Positions 20,758 to 28,311 of a DNA stretch of 64,000 nucleotides are shown here, one piece after another. The notes below the pieces were generated by a model. That model was not told the DNA's origin. It saw nothing but the letters and a program-made list of their open reading frames with translations, and did no database searches. The position numbers and the translations under genes are program-made. This DNA comes from Geodermatophilus nigrescens (GTDB lineage Bacteria; Actinomycetota; Actinomycetes; Mycobacteriales; Geodermatophilaceae). Numbering within the stretch: the stretch's first letter is position 1; each line of letters begins with the position of its first letter. The DNA lies in NCBI RefSeq assembly GCF_900129495.1, contig NZ_FQVX01000004.1, forward strand, positions 124,001 through 188,000, written 5' to 3'.

Positions 20758-21366
20758 TCAGTCCCCGGCCGCGCCGAAGAGCCGGTCCAGGCGGTAGGCC
20801 ACCACGCGCTGCGCGTCGGCGACGTCGCGCTGCTGCCCCAGCACGCTGCTGACCAGGCCGTTGGTCAGCGCCAGCAGGCCCACCACCTCGATCCGCGGGT
20901 CGACGCCGGCCGGCACCTCACCGGCGTCGACGGCGCGCTGCAGCACCCCGGTGAGCCACCGCTCGAGCGCGTCGGGGGCGTAGCGGCCGTCGACGGCCTC
21001 GGCCGGGTCGGTGAGCCCGGCGGCGTAGTAGGCGGTCCAGGCCAGCTGGTCGGCGCGGCTGGCCTCGTCGGTGGGCAGGATCGCGCCGAGGACCACCTCG
21101 AACACGGTCCGCGGCGGGAGCCCGGTGCCGATCGCCGCCGCCCGCTCGCGCACCCGCCGGTCCAGCCGGGCGGCGAGCTCGGCGATGCCCGAGAGCATCA
21201 GCGTGCGCTTGTCGGTGAAGTAGTACTGCACGACCCGCAGCGAGACGCCGGCCTCGGCGGCGACCTCGCGCATCGACACCGCCTGCAGGCCGCGGGTGCT
21301 GGCGATGCGCAGCAGCGCGGCGGTCAGGTGCCGGCGCCGCTCGTCGTGGTCGACGCGTCTCGGCAC
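20758..21366 (-). CDS. TetR-family transcriptional regulator
   Basis: 202 residues. The N-terminal helix-turn-helix spans about residues 10-55 (EVAAEAGVSLRVVQYYFTDK is the recognition region), with a variable ligand-binding C-terminus. The GTG at 21366 has AAAGG 7 bases upstream and is preferred to the in-frame GTG at 21372. It is divergent from the alpha/beta hydrolase at 21421, whose promoter lies in the 54-bp gap, so repression of that gene is likely. Confidence 0.9.
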   Translation of the reverse strand: MPRRVDHDERRRHLTAALLRIASTRGLQAVSMREVAAEAGVSLRVVQYYFTDKRTLMLSGIAELAARLDRRVRERAAAIGTGLPPRTVFEVVLGAILPTDEASRADQLAWTAYYAAGLTDPAEAVDGRYAPDALERWLTGVLQRAVDAGEVPAGVDPRIEVVGLLALTNGLVSSVLGQQRDVADAQRVVAYRLDRLFGAAGD

Positions 21367-21420
21367 GGGCACCCCTTTCGTGGTACGACTGTATCCCCAT
21401 AGACCGCCCGGGAGGCAGCC

Positions 21421-22341
21421 GTGCCCATCCTGACCGCGCGTTCCGGTGATCCGGACACCCCCGTCGAGATCGCGTACGAGGTCCTCGGCCCCGCGGACGG
21501 CGACCCGCTGCTGCTGGTCATGGGCCTGGGCGCCCAGATGGTCGGCTGGCCCGACGGGTTCTGCGCCGAGCTGACCGCCCGCGGCTTCCGCGTCGTCCGC
21601 TTCGACAACCGCGACGTCGGCCTGTCCACCCACCTGGACACCCCGGTCCCGGCGCAGCCGTGGCGGCGGGTGGCCCCGGCCTACTCGCTGTCGGACATGG
21701 CCGGCGACGCGCTCGCGGTGATGGACGCCGTCGGGTGGCCCGCCGCGCACGTGGTCGGGGCGTCGATGGGCGGGACGATCGCCCAGGTGCTCGCCGTCGA
21801 GCACCCCGCCCGGGTGCTGTCGCTGACCTCGGTCATGTCCACGCCGTCGCCGCGGATCGGCCGGATGCGGCCGCGCACGACGCTGGCCCTGGTCCGCCGG
21901 GCGCGGCGGCTCGCGAGGGAGCGGGGCCCGGCGACGACGCCGGAGGCGATGGCGGACGTCATGGTCGCGATGCAGGAGGTGACCGGGTCGCCCGGCTACC
22001 CGGCCGACCGCGAGGACCACCTGGCGGTGCTGCGGGTGGCCATGGCCCGCGACGCGTCCGGGCTCACCGGCCCCGGTGCCCGCCGGCAGCAGGCCGCGCA
22101 CCGGGCCTCCCGCGACCTGCGCGCGGAGCTCGCCGCCGTCCGGGTGCCGACGCTGGTCGTGCACGGCGACGCCGACGTGATGATCCGGCCCGAGGGCGGG
22201 GAGGCGACGGCGGCCGCGGTGCCGGGCGCCCGGCTCGTCGTCCACCCGGGGATGGGGCACGAGCTGCCGCGGGCGCTGTGGCCGCGGCTGGCCGAGGACG
22301 TCCGCGCCACCGCCGACCTCGCCGCAGCCCACCGGACCTGA
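21421..22341 (+). CDS. Alpha/beta hydrolase
   Basis: 306 residues. The nucleophile elbow is GASMGG (about residue 115), preceded by an oxyanion region LLLVMGLGAQMVGWPDGF; the acid is in VVHGDADVMI (about 252) and the His in HPGMGHELP (about 279). The family includes esterases and haloperoxidase-like hydrolases; the GLGAQMVGWPDGFC string is typical of esterases annotated as carboxylesterase/dihydrolipoamide-like. GTG start with GGGAGG upstream. The divergent TetR gene probably controls it in response to its substrate or a related toxic compound. Confidence 0.88.
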   Translation: MPILTARSGDPDTPVEIAYEVLGPADGDPLLLVMGLGAQMVGWPDGFCAELTARGFRVVRFDNRDVGLSTHLDTPVPAQPWRRVAPAYSLSDMAGDALAVMDAVGWPAAHVVGASMGGTIAQVLAVEHPARVLSLTSVMSTPSPRIGRMRPRTTLALVRRARRLARERGPATTPEAMADVMVAMQEVTGSPGYPADREDHLAVLRVAMARDASGLTGPGARRQQAAHRASRDLRAELAAVRVPTLVVHGDADVMIRPEGGEATAAAVPGARLVVHPGMGHELPRALWPRLAEDVRATADLAAAHRT

Positions 22342-22415
22342 CGCGACGGCCCGACGCGACGGCCCGACGCGAAGGGACCCGACGCGAAGGGGCCCGACGC
22401 GGAGGGGCCCGACGC
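22342..22415. repeat. Degenerate tandem repeat of about 13-15 bp
   Basis: Six imperfect units built on CCCGACGCG followed by (A/G)(C/A)GG(C/G), starting right after the hydrolase stop. The unit length drifts between 13 and 15. Like the array at 1681 it fills the gap behind a gene and is pure GC-rich sequence. Confidence 0.75.
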
Positions 22416-22451
22416 GGTGCGCGCGGCCGGGCGCGCTGGTTGACTCGGCGG

Positions 22452-22622
22452 ATGGTCTCGCCGATCCCAGAACCGGAACCGGTCATCGACCCGACGGAGC
22501 CGGTGCCCGACGACCCGGGTGAGCTCCTGCCCGACGCGCCGGAGCCGCTGCCGCCCCCGCCCGTGGAGCCCACCCCGGGCGACCCGGGCGGCGACCCGGG
22601 CGGGGTACCCGAGCCGGCCTAG
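22452..22622 (+). CDS. Small acidic proline-rich protein, unknown function
   Basis: 56 residues, almost wholly Pro, Glu, Asp and Gly (PEPEPVIDPTEPVPDDPGE...), with no Lys or Arg at all. Predicted to be disordered. No membrane segment. A G-rich GGCGG precedes the ATG. Small acidic proteins of this kind recur in actinobacteria with no known function; the gene at 55913 is of the same size and charge type. It could be a spurious reading of GC-rich DNA, though the hairpin directly behind it is placed like a terminator for it. Confidence 0.5.
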   Translation: MVSPIPEPEPVIDPTEPVPDDPGELLPDAPEPLPPPPVEPTPGDPGGDPGGVPEPA

Positions 22623-22640
22623 ACACGGAGCCGCGACACC

Positions 22641-22687
22641 GTGCGCGGAGGTGCAGTCCGACCGGCGCGGACTGCACCTCGGCGCAC
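22641..22687. terminator. 20-bp hairpin between convergent genes (bidirectional terminator)
   Basis: Arms 22641-22660 and 22668-22687 pair at 19 of 20 positions (one G-G mismatch at the seventh base) around a 7-base loop. It sits between the small acidic gene and the leftward Nramp gene, so it can stop both transcripts. Confidence 0.85.
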
Positions 22688-22706
22688 ACCGTCGAGCCCG
22701 CGCGGC

Positions 22707-23999
22707 CTAGGAGACGAAGCCGATCAGCAGGTGGGCGTTGAGGCCGATGATCAGCGCGGCCACCACCGAGCCCACCACCGTCGTGGTGCGGCGGTTCACC
22801 CAGCCGCCCATGAGGTCGCGGCGGCTGGTCAGCCACAGCAGCGGCACCAGCGCGAACGGGATGCCGAAGCTCAGCACCACCTGCGACCAGACCAGCGCGG
22901 TGGTGGGGTCGCCGCCGAGCACGAGCACCGCGAGGGCCGGGGCGAGGGTGATCAGCCGCCGGGCCAGCACCGGGATGTGCCGCTTGAGGAAGCCGGCCAT
23001 CACGACCTGGCCGGCGTGCGTGCCCACCGACGACGACGCGAAGCCGCTGGCCAGCAGCGCGATCGCGAAGGCGAGGGCGGCGCCGGTGCCGAGCTGGTCG
23101 CCGAGGCCGGCGTGCACGCTCTCCAGCGACGCGATCCCGTCGTCGGCGGTGAACAGCTGCGCGGCGATGATCAGCATGGCCGCGTTGACCAGCCCGGCGA
23201 CGCCCATGGCGACCAGCACGTCGAGGCGCTGCGCCCGCAGCAGCCGGCGCCGTCCCTGCTCGGTCTTCCCGGCGGTGACGACGTCGCCGTAGCGGCCGGG
23301 CGTGAGCGCCGAGTGCACGTAGATGACGTGCGGCATGACCGTCGCGCCGAGGATGCCGGCGGCCAGCACCAGGCTGTCGGGCCCCTCGAAGGTCGGCACC
23401 ATCCCGCCGGCCACCCCGCCGAGGTCGACGCCGGAGCCGACCAGCGTGTAGCCGAAGCCCAGGCCGATGACCAGCAGCAGCCCGGCGATGACCCGCTCGA
23501 AGGGCCGGTGCCCGCGCGACTGGGCGCCGAGCAGGACGAAGGCGACGACGGCGGTGATGATCCCGCCGACCGGCAGCGGCACCCCGAACAGCAGGTTCAG
23601 CGCGACGGCGCCGCCGACGATCTCGGCGAGGTCGGTGGCGATGGCGACGGCCTCGGCCTGCAGCCACAGCCCGCGGGTGACCGGCTTCGGCAGGCGCTCG
23701 CGGCAGTTGGTGGCCAGGTCGCGGCCGGTGGCGAGGCCCAGCTTGGCGGTGAGGCTCTGGATGAGCATCGCCATGAGGTTGGCCGCGACGATCACCCACA
23801 GCAGCGTGTAGCCGAACGAGGCGCCGCCGGAGAAGTTGGTGGCGAAGTTGCCCGGGTCGACGTAGGCGACCGCGGCGACGAACGCGGGGCCGAGCAGCGG
23901 CCAGATGCGGCGGCGGCCGGTCGCGGGGGGCGGCGGGGTCCTCGGGGTGCCGACCAGCGTCGTCGGCAGGACGGCGGCCTCGGTCTTGGACAGGTACAC
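22707..23999 (-). CDS. mntH: Nramp-family divalent metal (Mn2+/Fe2+) transporter
   Basis: 430 residues with about 11 membrane segments. The metal-site motifs are present: DPGNFATN in the unwound TM1 and MPHVIYVHSAL in TM6, the Met being the one that favours Mn/Fe over Ca/Mg. Proton-coupled import of manganese or iron is the expected role. GTG start at 23999. The next gene upstream on the same strand, at 24.2 kb, is a Mn/Fe superoxide dismutase, which needs this metal; a strong terminator between them argues for separate transcripts with a shared theme. Confidence 0.93.
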   Translation of the reverse strand: MYLSKTEAAVLPTTLVGTPRTPPPPATGRRRIWPLLGPAFVAAVAYVDPGNFATNFSGGASFGYTLLWVIVAANLMAMLIQSLTAKLGLATGRDLATNCRERLPKPVTRGLWLQAEAVAIATDLAEIVGGAVALNLLFGVPLPVGGIITAVVAFVLLGAQSRGHRPFERVIAGLLLVIGLGFGYTLVGSGVDLGGVAGGMVPTFEGPDSLVLAAGILGATVMPHVIYVHSALTPGRYGDVVTAGKTEQGRRRLLRAQRLDVLVAMGVAGLVNAAMLIIAAQLFTADDGIASLESVHAGLGDQLGTGAALAFAIALLASGFASSSVGTHAGQVVMAGFLKRHIPVLARRLITLAPALAVLVLGGDPTTALVWSQVVLSFGIPFALVPLLWLTSRRDLMGGWVNRRTTTVVGSVVAALIIGLNAHLLIGFVS

Positions 24000-24117
24000 G
24001 GCGGCCTCACAGGGGCGGGGGCTGGTCGGGCGGGCTCTGTGCCGGTTCTGCCCGCCGGGGGTGTCACGGTCGGGCCAGGAGGTGGCCCGCGCGGGCCGAG
24101 GTGAGCCTTGCCTGCGT

Positions 24118-24150
24118 CCCGGGGCCGCGGACCGCGTCCGCGGCCCCGGG
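24118..24150 (-). terminator. Terminator after the superoxide dismutase gene
   Basis: CCCGGGGCCGCGG (24118-24130) and CCGCGGCCCCGGG (24138-24150) are a perfect 13-bp inverted repeat with a 7-base loop, 6 bp past the dismutase stop on the minus strand. Confidence 0.85.
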
Positions 24151-24156
24151 AGGCGC

Positions 24157-24786
24157 TCAGGCCGCCGGGACGATGAGCCCGGCGGTGGCGGTGCGTGCCC
24201 GGGTGAAGCGGTCGGTGACGTCGGCCCAGTTGACGACGTTCCACCAGGCCTTCACGTAGTCGGCCTTCACGTTCTGGTACTGCAGGTAGAAGGCGTGCTC
24301 CCACATGTCGAGCAGCAGCAGCGGCACCAGGCCGACGGCGAGGTTGCCCTGGTGGTCGTAGAGCTGGCAGATGACCAGCTTCTGGCCCACCGAGTCCCAC
24401 GCGAGGATCGACCAGCCCGAGCCCTGCACGCCGTTGGCGACGGCGGTGAAGTGCGCCTGGAAGCCGTCGAAGGAGCCGAAGTGCTCGTCGATCGCGGCGG
24501 CCAGCTCGCCGTCGGGGCGGTCGCCGCCGTCGGGGCTCATGTTCGGCCAGAACACCGAGTGGTTGACGTGCCCGGCGAGGTTGAACGCCAGGTTCTTCTC
24601 GTGCAGGTTCGCCGTGCCCAGCCCGTCGTTCTCCCGCGCCTCGGCGAGCTTCTCCAGCGCGGTGTTCGCGCCGGTCACGTAGGTCTGGTGGTGCTTGTCG
24701 TGGTGCAGCTCCATGATCCGGCCGGAGATGTGCGGCTCGAGGGCGGCGTAGTCGTAGGGCAGGTCGGGGAGCGAGTACTCGGGCAC
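24157..24786 (-). CDS. Superoxide dismutase, Fe/Mn family
   Basis: 209 residues from a GTG at 24786. All four metal ligands can be seen: His in [11 protein letters not shown], His in [10 protein letters not shown], and Asp/His in [16 protein letters not shown]. The string [10 protein letters not shown] matches the region that tunes Mn versus Fe; actinobacterial members are usually Mn or cambialistic. The start is supported by an excellent Shine-Dalgarno (GGAGGGAACCCC), so the enzyme is probably made as a normal dismutase. The reading frame, however, has no stop upstream and is continuous with the Mut7-C protein (see the 24157-25623 entry). Neighbours suggest metal and oxidative-stress physiology (Nramp transporter). 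Confidence 0.95.
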   Translation of the reverse strand: MPEYSLPDLPYDYAALEPHISGRIMELHHDKHHQTYVTGANTALEKLAEARENDGLGTANLHEKNLAFNLAGHVNHSVFWPNMSPDGGDRPDGELAAAIDEHFGSFDGFQAHFTAVANGVQGSGWSILAWDSVGQKLVICQLYDHQGNLAVGLVPLLLLDMWEHAFYLQYQNVKADYVKAWWNVVNWADVTDRFTRARTATAGLIVPAA

Positions 24787-25623
24787 GGGGTTCCCTCCGT
24801 CGGGCTGGGCGGACGCCCGTGCTCCTGCCCGGCGGGGCTGACACGCGCGGGCCGACTCGTGGCCCCCGCGGGCCAGGAAGCGGCGGTCGTAGCGCTGATG
24901 GCCCGTGACGCTCCGGGCGCGGGCGACCAGGGCGTCGATGCGGCGGGCGTGCGCGCCGCGCCAGTAGACGCGCCCGCAGCCCGGGCAGCGGGTGAAGTCG
25001 GTGGCGGTGCGCCGGGTCCCGGGCTCGAGCTCGCCGGCCACCTCCGCCGCGGCCACCGGCACCGGGACGCCGTTGCAGGCCGGGCAGCGGGTGAGCGGCG
25101 CCAGCGGCGGGCGGAACCGGTCGAGGACGTCGTCGAGCTGCGCGTCCGGGCCGCCGCCGCGCACCCACGCCCCGGCGGGCAGCGCGCGGCGCATGAGCAG
25201 GCCGCGGTCCTGGGTGAGCAGCACCCGGTCCTCGGCGACGGCGGCCGCCACCAGCTCGGCGTCGTCAGCGTCCGGGGCGCGGGCCTCCGGCGACCAGGCG
25301 GTGTCGAGGCCCAGCAGCCGCATCCGGCGGGCCAGCGCGCCCAGGCCGACGTCGCACAGGAAGCCGCCGGCGGGGACCGGCTGCGGCCGGGGACGGGCCC
25401 GGACGACGACGACCGCGCCCGGCCGGGCGCCCGGCCCGACCGGGACGCCGTCGGCGAGCAGCTCGCCCACCTCCGTCAGCGGCACCCCGGCGGCCTGGAC
25501 CAGGTGGCCGACGGTCGCGTCGGGGCCGGCGGCGAGCACCCGCCGGCCGGCCGCGCGGTCCCGGGCCGGCAGCAGCGGGCGCAGGGCGTCGTCGACGACG
25601 ACGGCGACGGGGACCGGATCCAC
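24157..25623 (-). CDS. Mut7-C RNase-like protein, frame continuous with the superoxide dismutase (488-residue ORF)
   Basis: From a GTG at 25623 (Shine-Dalgarno TAGGAGGC) the protein begins with a ubiquitin-like N-terminal part (residues 1-85), then a Mut7-C domain: the PIN-like core [32 protein letters not shown], and a zinc ribbon RCPACN ... [14 protein letters not shown] around residues 180-225. Family members end soon after this. Here no stop follows: an unrelated linker of about 40 residues runs into the superoxide dismutase in frame. Either the two are made as one fusion, or the RNase is read through to the dismutase stop while a second start at 24786 makes the dismutase alone. The linker region contains a hairpin repeat (24871-24903) also found elsewhere, which may have removed the original stop. 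Confidence 0.7.
   Translation of the reverse strand: MDPVPVAVVVDDALRPLLPARDRAAGRRVLAAGPDATVGHLVQAAGVPLTEVGELLADGVPVGPGARPGAVVVVRARPRPQPVPAGGFLCDVGLGALARRMRLLGLDTAWSPEARAPDADDAELVAAAVAEDRVLLTQDRGLLMRRALPAGAWVRGGGPDAQLDDVLDRFRPPLAPLTRCPACNGVPVPVAAAEVAGELEPGTRRTATDFTRCPGCGRVYWRGAHARRIDALVARARSVTGHQRYDRRFLARGGHESARACQPRRAGARASAQPDGGNPVPEYSLPDLPYDYAALEPHISGRIMELHHDKHHQTYVTGANTALEKLAEARENDGLGTANLHEKNLAFNLAGHVNHSVFWPNMSPDGGDRPDGELAAAIDEHFGSFDGFQAHFTAVANGVQGSGWSILAWDSVGQKLVICQLYDHQGNLAVGLVPLLLLDMWEHAFYLQYQNVKADYVKAWWNVVNWADVTDRFTRARTATAGLIVPAA
24871..24903. repeat. Hairpin repeat, degenerate copy, inside the Mut7-C/SOD linker
   Basis: GGCC at each end and an internal GCGCTGATGGCCC that nearly equals GCGCTAATGGCCC at 53067-53079. 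A related core occurs at 27587-27618. Treated as the most diverged of three copies of one intergenic element. Confidence 0.45.
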
Positions 25624-25712
25624 GGGCGCCTCCTACCCGCCGATGCGGGTCGCGGCCGTCCCGGATGGGCATGACCGGGGCGACCGCACCACCTCGATCC
25701 CCGGGAGTCCTC

Positions 25713-26516
25713 GTGACCGTCCCCACCGACCGCCCCCTCGCCCTCGTCACCGGGGCCTCCAGCGGCATCGGCCTGGAGCTGGCCAAGCAGTTCGCCGAGC
25801 ACGGCTTCGACCTGGTGGTGGCCGCCGAGGACGACGAGCTCGACGCCGCGGCCGAGACGCTGCGCGGGATGGGCGCGCACGTCTCCCCGGTGCGCGGCGA
25901 CCTGACCAGCTACGACGACCGGGAGCTGCTCGTGGCCGCCGTCCGCGGCTCCGGCCGCCCGCTGGCCGCCGCGGCGCTGAACGCCGGCGTCGGGGTGGGC
26001 GGCGCCTTCGCCGAGACCGACCTCGACGCGGAGCTCGGCATGGTGGCGCTCAACTGCGGCTCGACGGTGCACCTGGCCAAGCGCGTCGTCGAGGACATGA
26101 GGGCGCGCGACGAGGGCCGGATCCTGTTCACCTCGTCGGTGGCCTCCCAGGCGCCGCAGCCGTTCCAGGCCGTCTACGGGGCGACCAAGGCGTTCGTGCA
26201 GTCCCTGGCCCTGGCGCTGCGCGAGGAGCTGTCCGGCACCGGGGTCAGCGTCACCGCGCTGCTGCCCGGCCCCACCGACACCGAGTTCTTCGACCGCGGC
26301 GACCTCACCGACACCAAGCTCGGCGCCAGCGACGCCAAGGACGACCCGGCGCTGGTGGCCCGCCAGGGCTACGAGGGCCTGATGGAGGGCGAGGCGTCGG
26401 TGTTCGCCGGCTCCCTCACCAGCAAGGCGATGGGCCGCGTGTCGGCGATGACCCCGGACACGGTGGCCGCCAAGACCATGAAGCCGATGTCGGCCCCGGG
26501 GTCCGCCGAGAGCTGA
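25713..26516 (+). CDS. SDR-family short-chain dehydrogenase
   Basis: 267 residues. TGASSGIG near the start binds the nucleotide, AEDDELD after strand 2 suggests NAD(H) or mixed cofactor use, LNAGVG is the NNAG equivalent, and the catalytic Ser and Tyr/Lys are in FTSSVASQ and VYGATKAF. The LLPGPTDTEFF string is common to a large actinobacterial SDR group with unknown substrates. I use the GTG at 25713 with GGGAG 6 bases before it; ATG codons at 25665 and 25671 would add 14-16 residues lacking family character. Confidence 0.9.
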   Translation: MTVPTDRPLALVTGASSGIGLELAKQFAEHGFDLVVAAEDDELDAAAETLRGMGAHVSPVRGDLTSYDDRELLVAAVRGSGRPLAAAALNAGVGVGGAFAETDLDAELGMVALNCGSTVHLAKRVVEDMRARDEGRILFTSSVASQAPQPFQAVYGATKAFVQSLALALREELSGTGVSVTALLPGPTDTEFFDRGDLTDTKLGASDAKDDPALVARQGYEGLMEGEASVFAGSLTSKAMGRVSAMTPDTVAAKTMKPMSAPGSAES

Positions 26517-26538
26517 GCACCCCGGCACGATCGGAGGC

Positions 26539-27102
26539 GTGCGCGCCCCCGACGAGCTGCCCGCCGGCCCGCTGCTGCTGCGCCCGTGGCGGGCCGGCGA
26601 CCTCGACGCCGTCTGGTCGGCGATGCAGGACCCGGCGCTGCGGGCGTGGAGCGCCACGCCGCTCGACGGCAGCCGGGAGACGGCGGAGGAGTGGCTCGCC
26701 CGCCGCCTCGACGTCGACGACCGCCCGTTCGTCCCCTGGGCGGTCGCCGACGCGGCGGACGGCGGCCTGCTCGGCTCGGTCGCGCTGCACTCGGTCGACC
26801 TCGAGCAGGGCGACGCCGAGGTCGGCTACTGGACGGTGCCCGCCGCGCGGGGCCGCGGGCTGGCGGCCCGCGCCGTCGACGCCGCCGTCCGGTGGGGCTT
26901 TGCGGCGCTGCCGGTCGACCGGGTCGAGCTGGTGCACGCCGTGGACAACCCGGCGTCGGGCCGGGTGGCGGCGAAGGCCGGCTTCACGCTGGAGGGCCGG
27001 CTGCGCCGCTCGTTCCGCTACGCCGACGGCGTCAAGCACGACGAGCTGCTGTGGGCCCGCCTCGCCGACGACGACGCGCCCGACCTCAGCACCCGCAGCT
27101 GA
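26539..27102 (+). CDS. GNAT-family N-acetyltransferase (RimJ/RimL type)
   Basis: 187 residues. RPWRAGDLDAVWSAMQDPAL at the N-terminus, VGYWTVPAARGRGLAARAV carrying the acetyl-CoA loop, and NPASGRVAAKAGFTLEGRLR near the C-terminus define the RimJ/RimL branch, which acetylates ribosomal protein N-termini or small amines. GTG start 22 bp after the SDR stop, so probably co-transcribed. Its last 17 bp overlap the convergent rhodanese gene. Confidence 0.88.
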   Translation: MRAPDELPAGPLLLRPWRAGDLDAVWSAMQDPALRAWSATPLDGSRETAEEWLARRLDVDDRPFVPWAVADAADGGLLGSVALHSVDLEQGDAEVGYWTVPAARGRGLAARAVDAAVRWGFAALPVDRVELVHAVDNPASGRVAAKAGFTLEGRLRRSFRYADGVKHDELLWARLADDDAPDLSTRS

Positions 27103-27526
27103 CCGCCCGCGGTGCGGTGAGCGGGTCGACGTCGGGCCGGGTGAGGCCGTCCGCCGTCGCCACCGGCAGCCCCTCGCGGGCCCAGTACTCGAACCCGCCG
27201 ATCATCTCCCGCACCCGGTAGCCGAGTCCCGCCAGCACGAGCGCGGCGCGGGTGGCGCCGTTGCAGCCCGGGCCCCAGCAGTAGGTGACGACCGGGACGG
27301 ACCGGTCCAGCTCGGCCTCCGCGCGGTCGGCGAGCTCCCGGCCGGGCAGGTGCACCGCGCCGGGCACGCGGCCCTGGTCCCACGACTCCCGGCTGCGGCT
27401 GTCCAGCAGCACGAACCCGGGGTCGCCGGTCTCGAGGGCGGCGTGCACGTCGGAGACGTCGGTCTCCACGGCCAGCCGGCGGGCGAAGTGGGCGGCGGTC
27501 TCGGCGGGGTCGGTGCTCCAGTCCAT
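27086..27526 (-). CDS. Rhodanese-domain sulfurtransferase
   Basis: 146 residues, single rhodanese fold. LLDSRSRESWDQGRVPGAVHLPG is the family entry; the catalytic Cys is in TYCWGPGCNGATRAALVLA (about residue 96), the loop type found in proteobacterial and actinobacterial single-domain rhodaneses. EMIGGFEYWAREG follows. The C-terminus ends SCGC, two extra cysteines. ATG at 27526. Likely transfers sulfur from thiosulfate or a persulfide; partner unknown. Confidence 0.88.
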   Translation of the reverse strand: MDWSTDPAETAAHFARRLAVETDVSDVHAALETGDPGFVLLDSRSRESWDQGRVPGAVHLPGRELADRAEAELDRSVPVVTYCWGPGCNGATRAALVLAGLGYRVREMIGGFEYWAREGLPVATADGLTRPDVDPLTAPRAVSCGC

Positions 27527-27586
27527 GCGGCGATCCTGCGGGCGGGCGCCCGGCCCGACGAGGCCCCGGACGGCCAGCAACCGCAA

Positions 27587-27618
27587 GAGAAGGGCCGTTG
27601 TCGCGCTTCTCGCCCTTG
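27587..27618. repeat. Hairpin repeat, second copy
   Basis: GAGAAGGGCCGTTG then TCGCGCTTCTCGCCCTT: arms AAGGGC (27590-27595) and GCCCTT (27612-27617), with core GGGCC(G/A)TTGTCGCGCT shared with 53056-53071. It sits upstream of the GntR promoter, and the right arm runs into the -35 element. Confidence 0.6.
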
Positions 27619-27649
27619 ACGGGCGGACATCTGACATCTGAGATGTCAG
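27616..27649 (+). promoter_or_regulatory. GntR promoter with a perfect 19-bp palindromic operator
   Basis: A -35 TTGACG (27616-27621) and a -10 TGAGAT (27639-27644) are spaced by 17 bp. Lying on the -10 is CTGACATCTGAGATGTCAG (27631-27649), a perfect palindrome of 9-bp arms around one G, with an extra GACATCT half-site just before it. Repressor bound here would block RNA polymerase. Transcription would start about 27651, next to a GTG at 27652. Confidence 0.75.
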
Positions 27650-28311
27650 TTGTGACCGCTCCGCTCGCCCCCGTCGGCCGGGTGCTGCTGCGCGACCAGG
27701 CGCTGACCCGCATCCGCGCCGCGATCGTCACCGGCGAGCTCGCGCCCGGCGCGGTCGTCAAGGACGCCGAGCTGGCCGGCCGCCTCGGCCTCTCGGTGGC
27801 GCCGGTGCGCGCCGCGCTGGCCAAGCTGGTCGACGAGGGGCTGGTCGAGGCCAAGCCGCAGAGCCACACCCGGGTCACCCCGCTGCGCCCGCGGCAGGTG
27901 CGCGACGCCGCCGCCGTCGTCCGGGTGATGCACGAGCTCGCCGCCCGGGAGGCGGCCGGCCGGGTGACCGGGGACGACGTCGCCGCGATGCGCGCGGCCA
28001 ACGCGCGGTTCGCCGCGGCCGTGGACGCCGGCGACCTCGACGCGGCGCTCGCCGCCGACGACGAGCTGCACGGCGTGCTGCTCGCGCGGGCGGGCAACGG
28101 CGCGCTGACCGCGACCGTCGAGCGGCTCACCCCCGCGATCCGCCGGCTGGAGCGGGCCCGGTTCGCCGCGGCGCACGGGCGGGGGTCCGTCGGGCTGCAC
28201 GAGCGCCTGATCGCCGCCTGCGCGGCCGGGGACGTCGACGCCGCCGTCGCCACGACCACCGAGATCTGGACGGCGCTGCTGTCCGAACTGGAGGAGACCC
28301 ATGACCACTGA
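27643..28311 (+). CDS. GntR-family transcriptional regulator of ACC deaminase
   Basis: 222 residues from the ATG at 27643. Winged helix at residues 20-75 ([21 protein letters not shown] is the recognition helix) followed by an FCD-type effector domain (residues 90-215, [13 protein letters not shown] ... [13 protein letters not shown]). A GTG at 27652, three codons in, fits the predicted leaderless transcript better; the difference is trivial for the protein. It overlaps the ACC deaminase gene by 11 bp, so the two are coupled. The palindrome on its own promoter suggests autoregulation with de-repression by an ACC-related ligand; regulators of acdS in proteobacteria are Lrp-type, so a GntR here is different. 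Confidence 0.9.
   Translation: MSVVTAPLAPVGRVLLRDQALTRIRAAIVTGELAPGAVVKDAELAGRLGLSVAPVRAALAKLVDEGLVEAKPQSHTRVTPLRPRQVRDAAAVVRVMHELAAREAAGRVTGDDVAAMRAANARFAAAVDAGDLDAALAADDELHGVLLARAGNGALTATVERLTPAIRRLERARFAAAHGRGSVGLHERLIAACAAGDVDAAVATTTEIWTALLSELEETHDH

Noticed and set aside
21370-21420. TetR operator around GGTACGACTGTATCC
   Set aside because: The inverted repeat is too imperfect to call, although a TetR site in this gap is likely.
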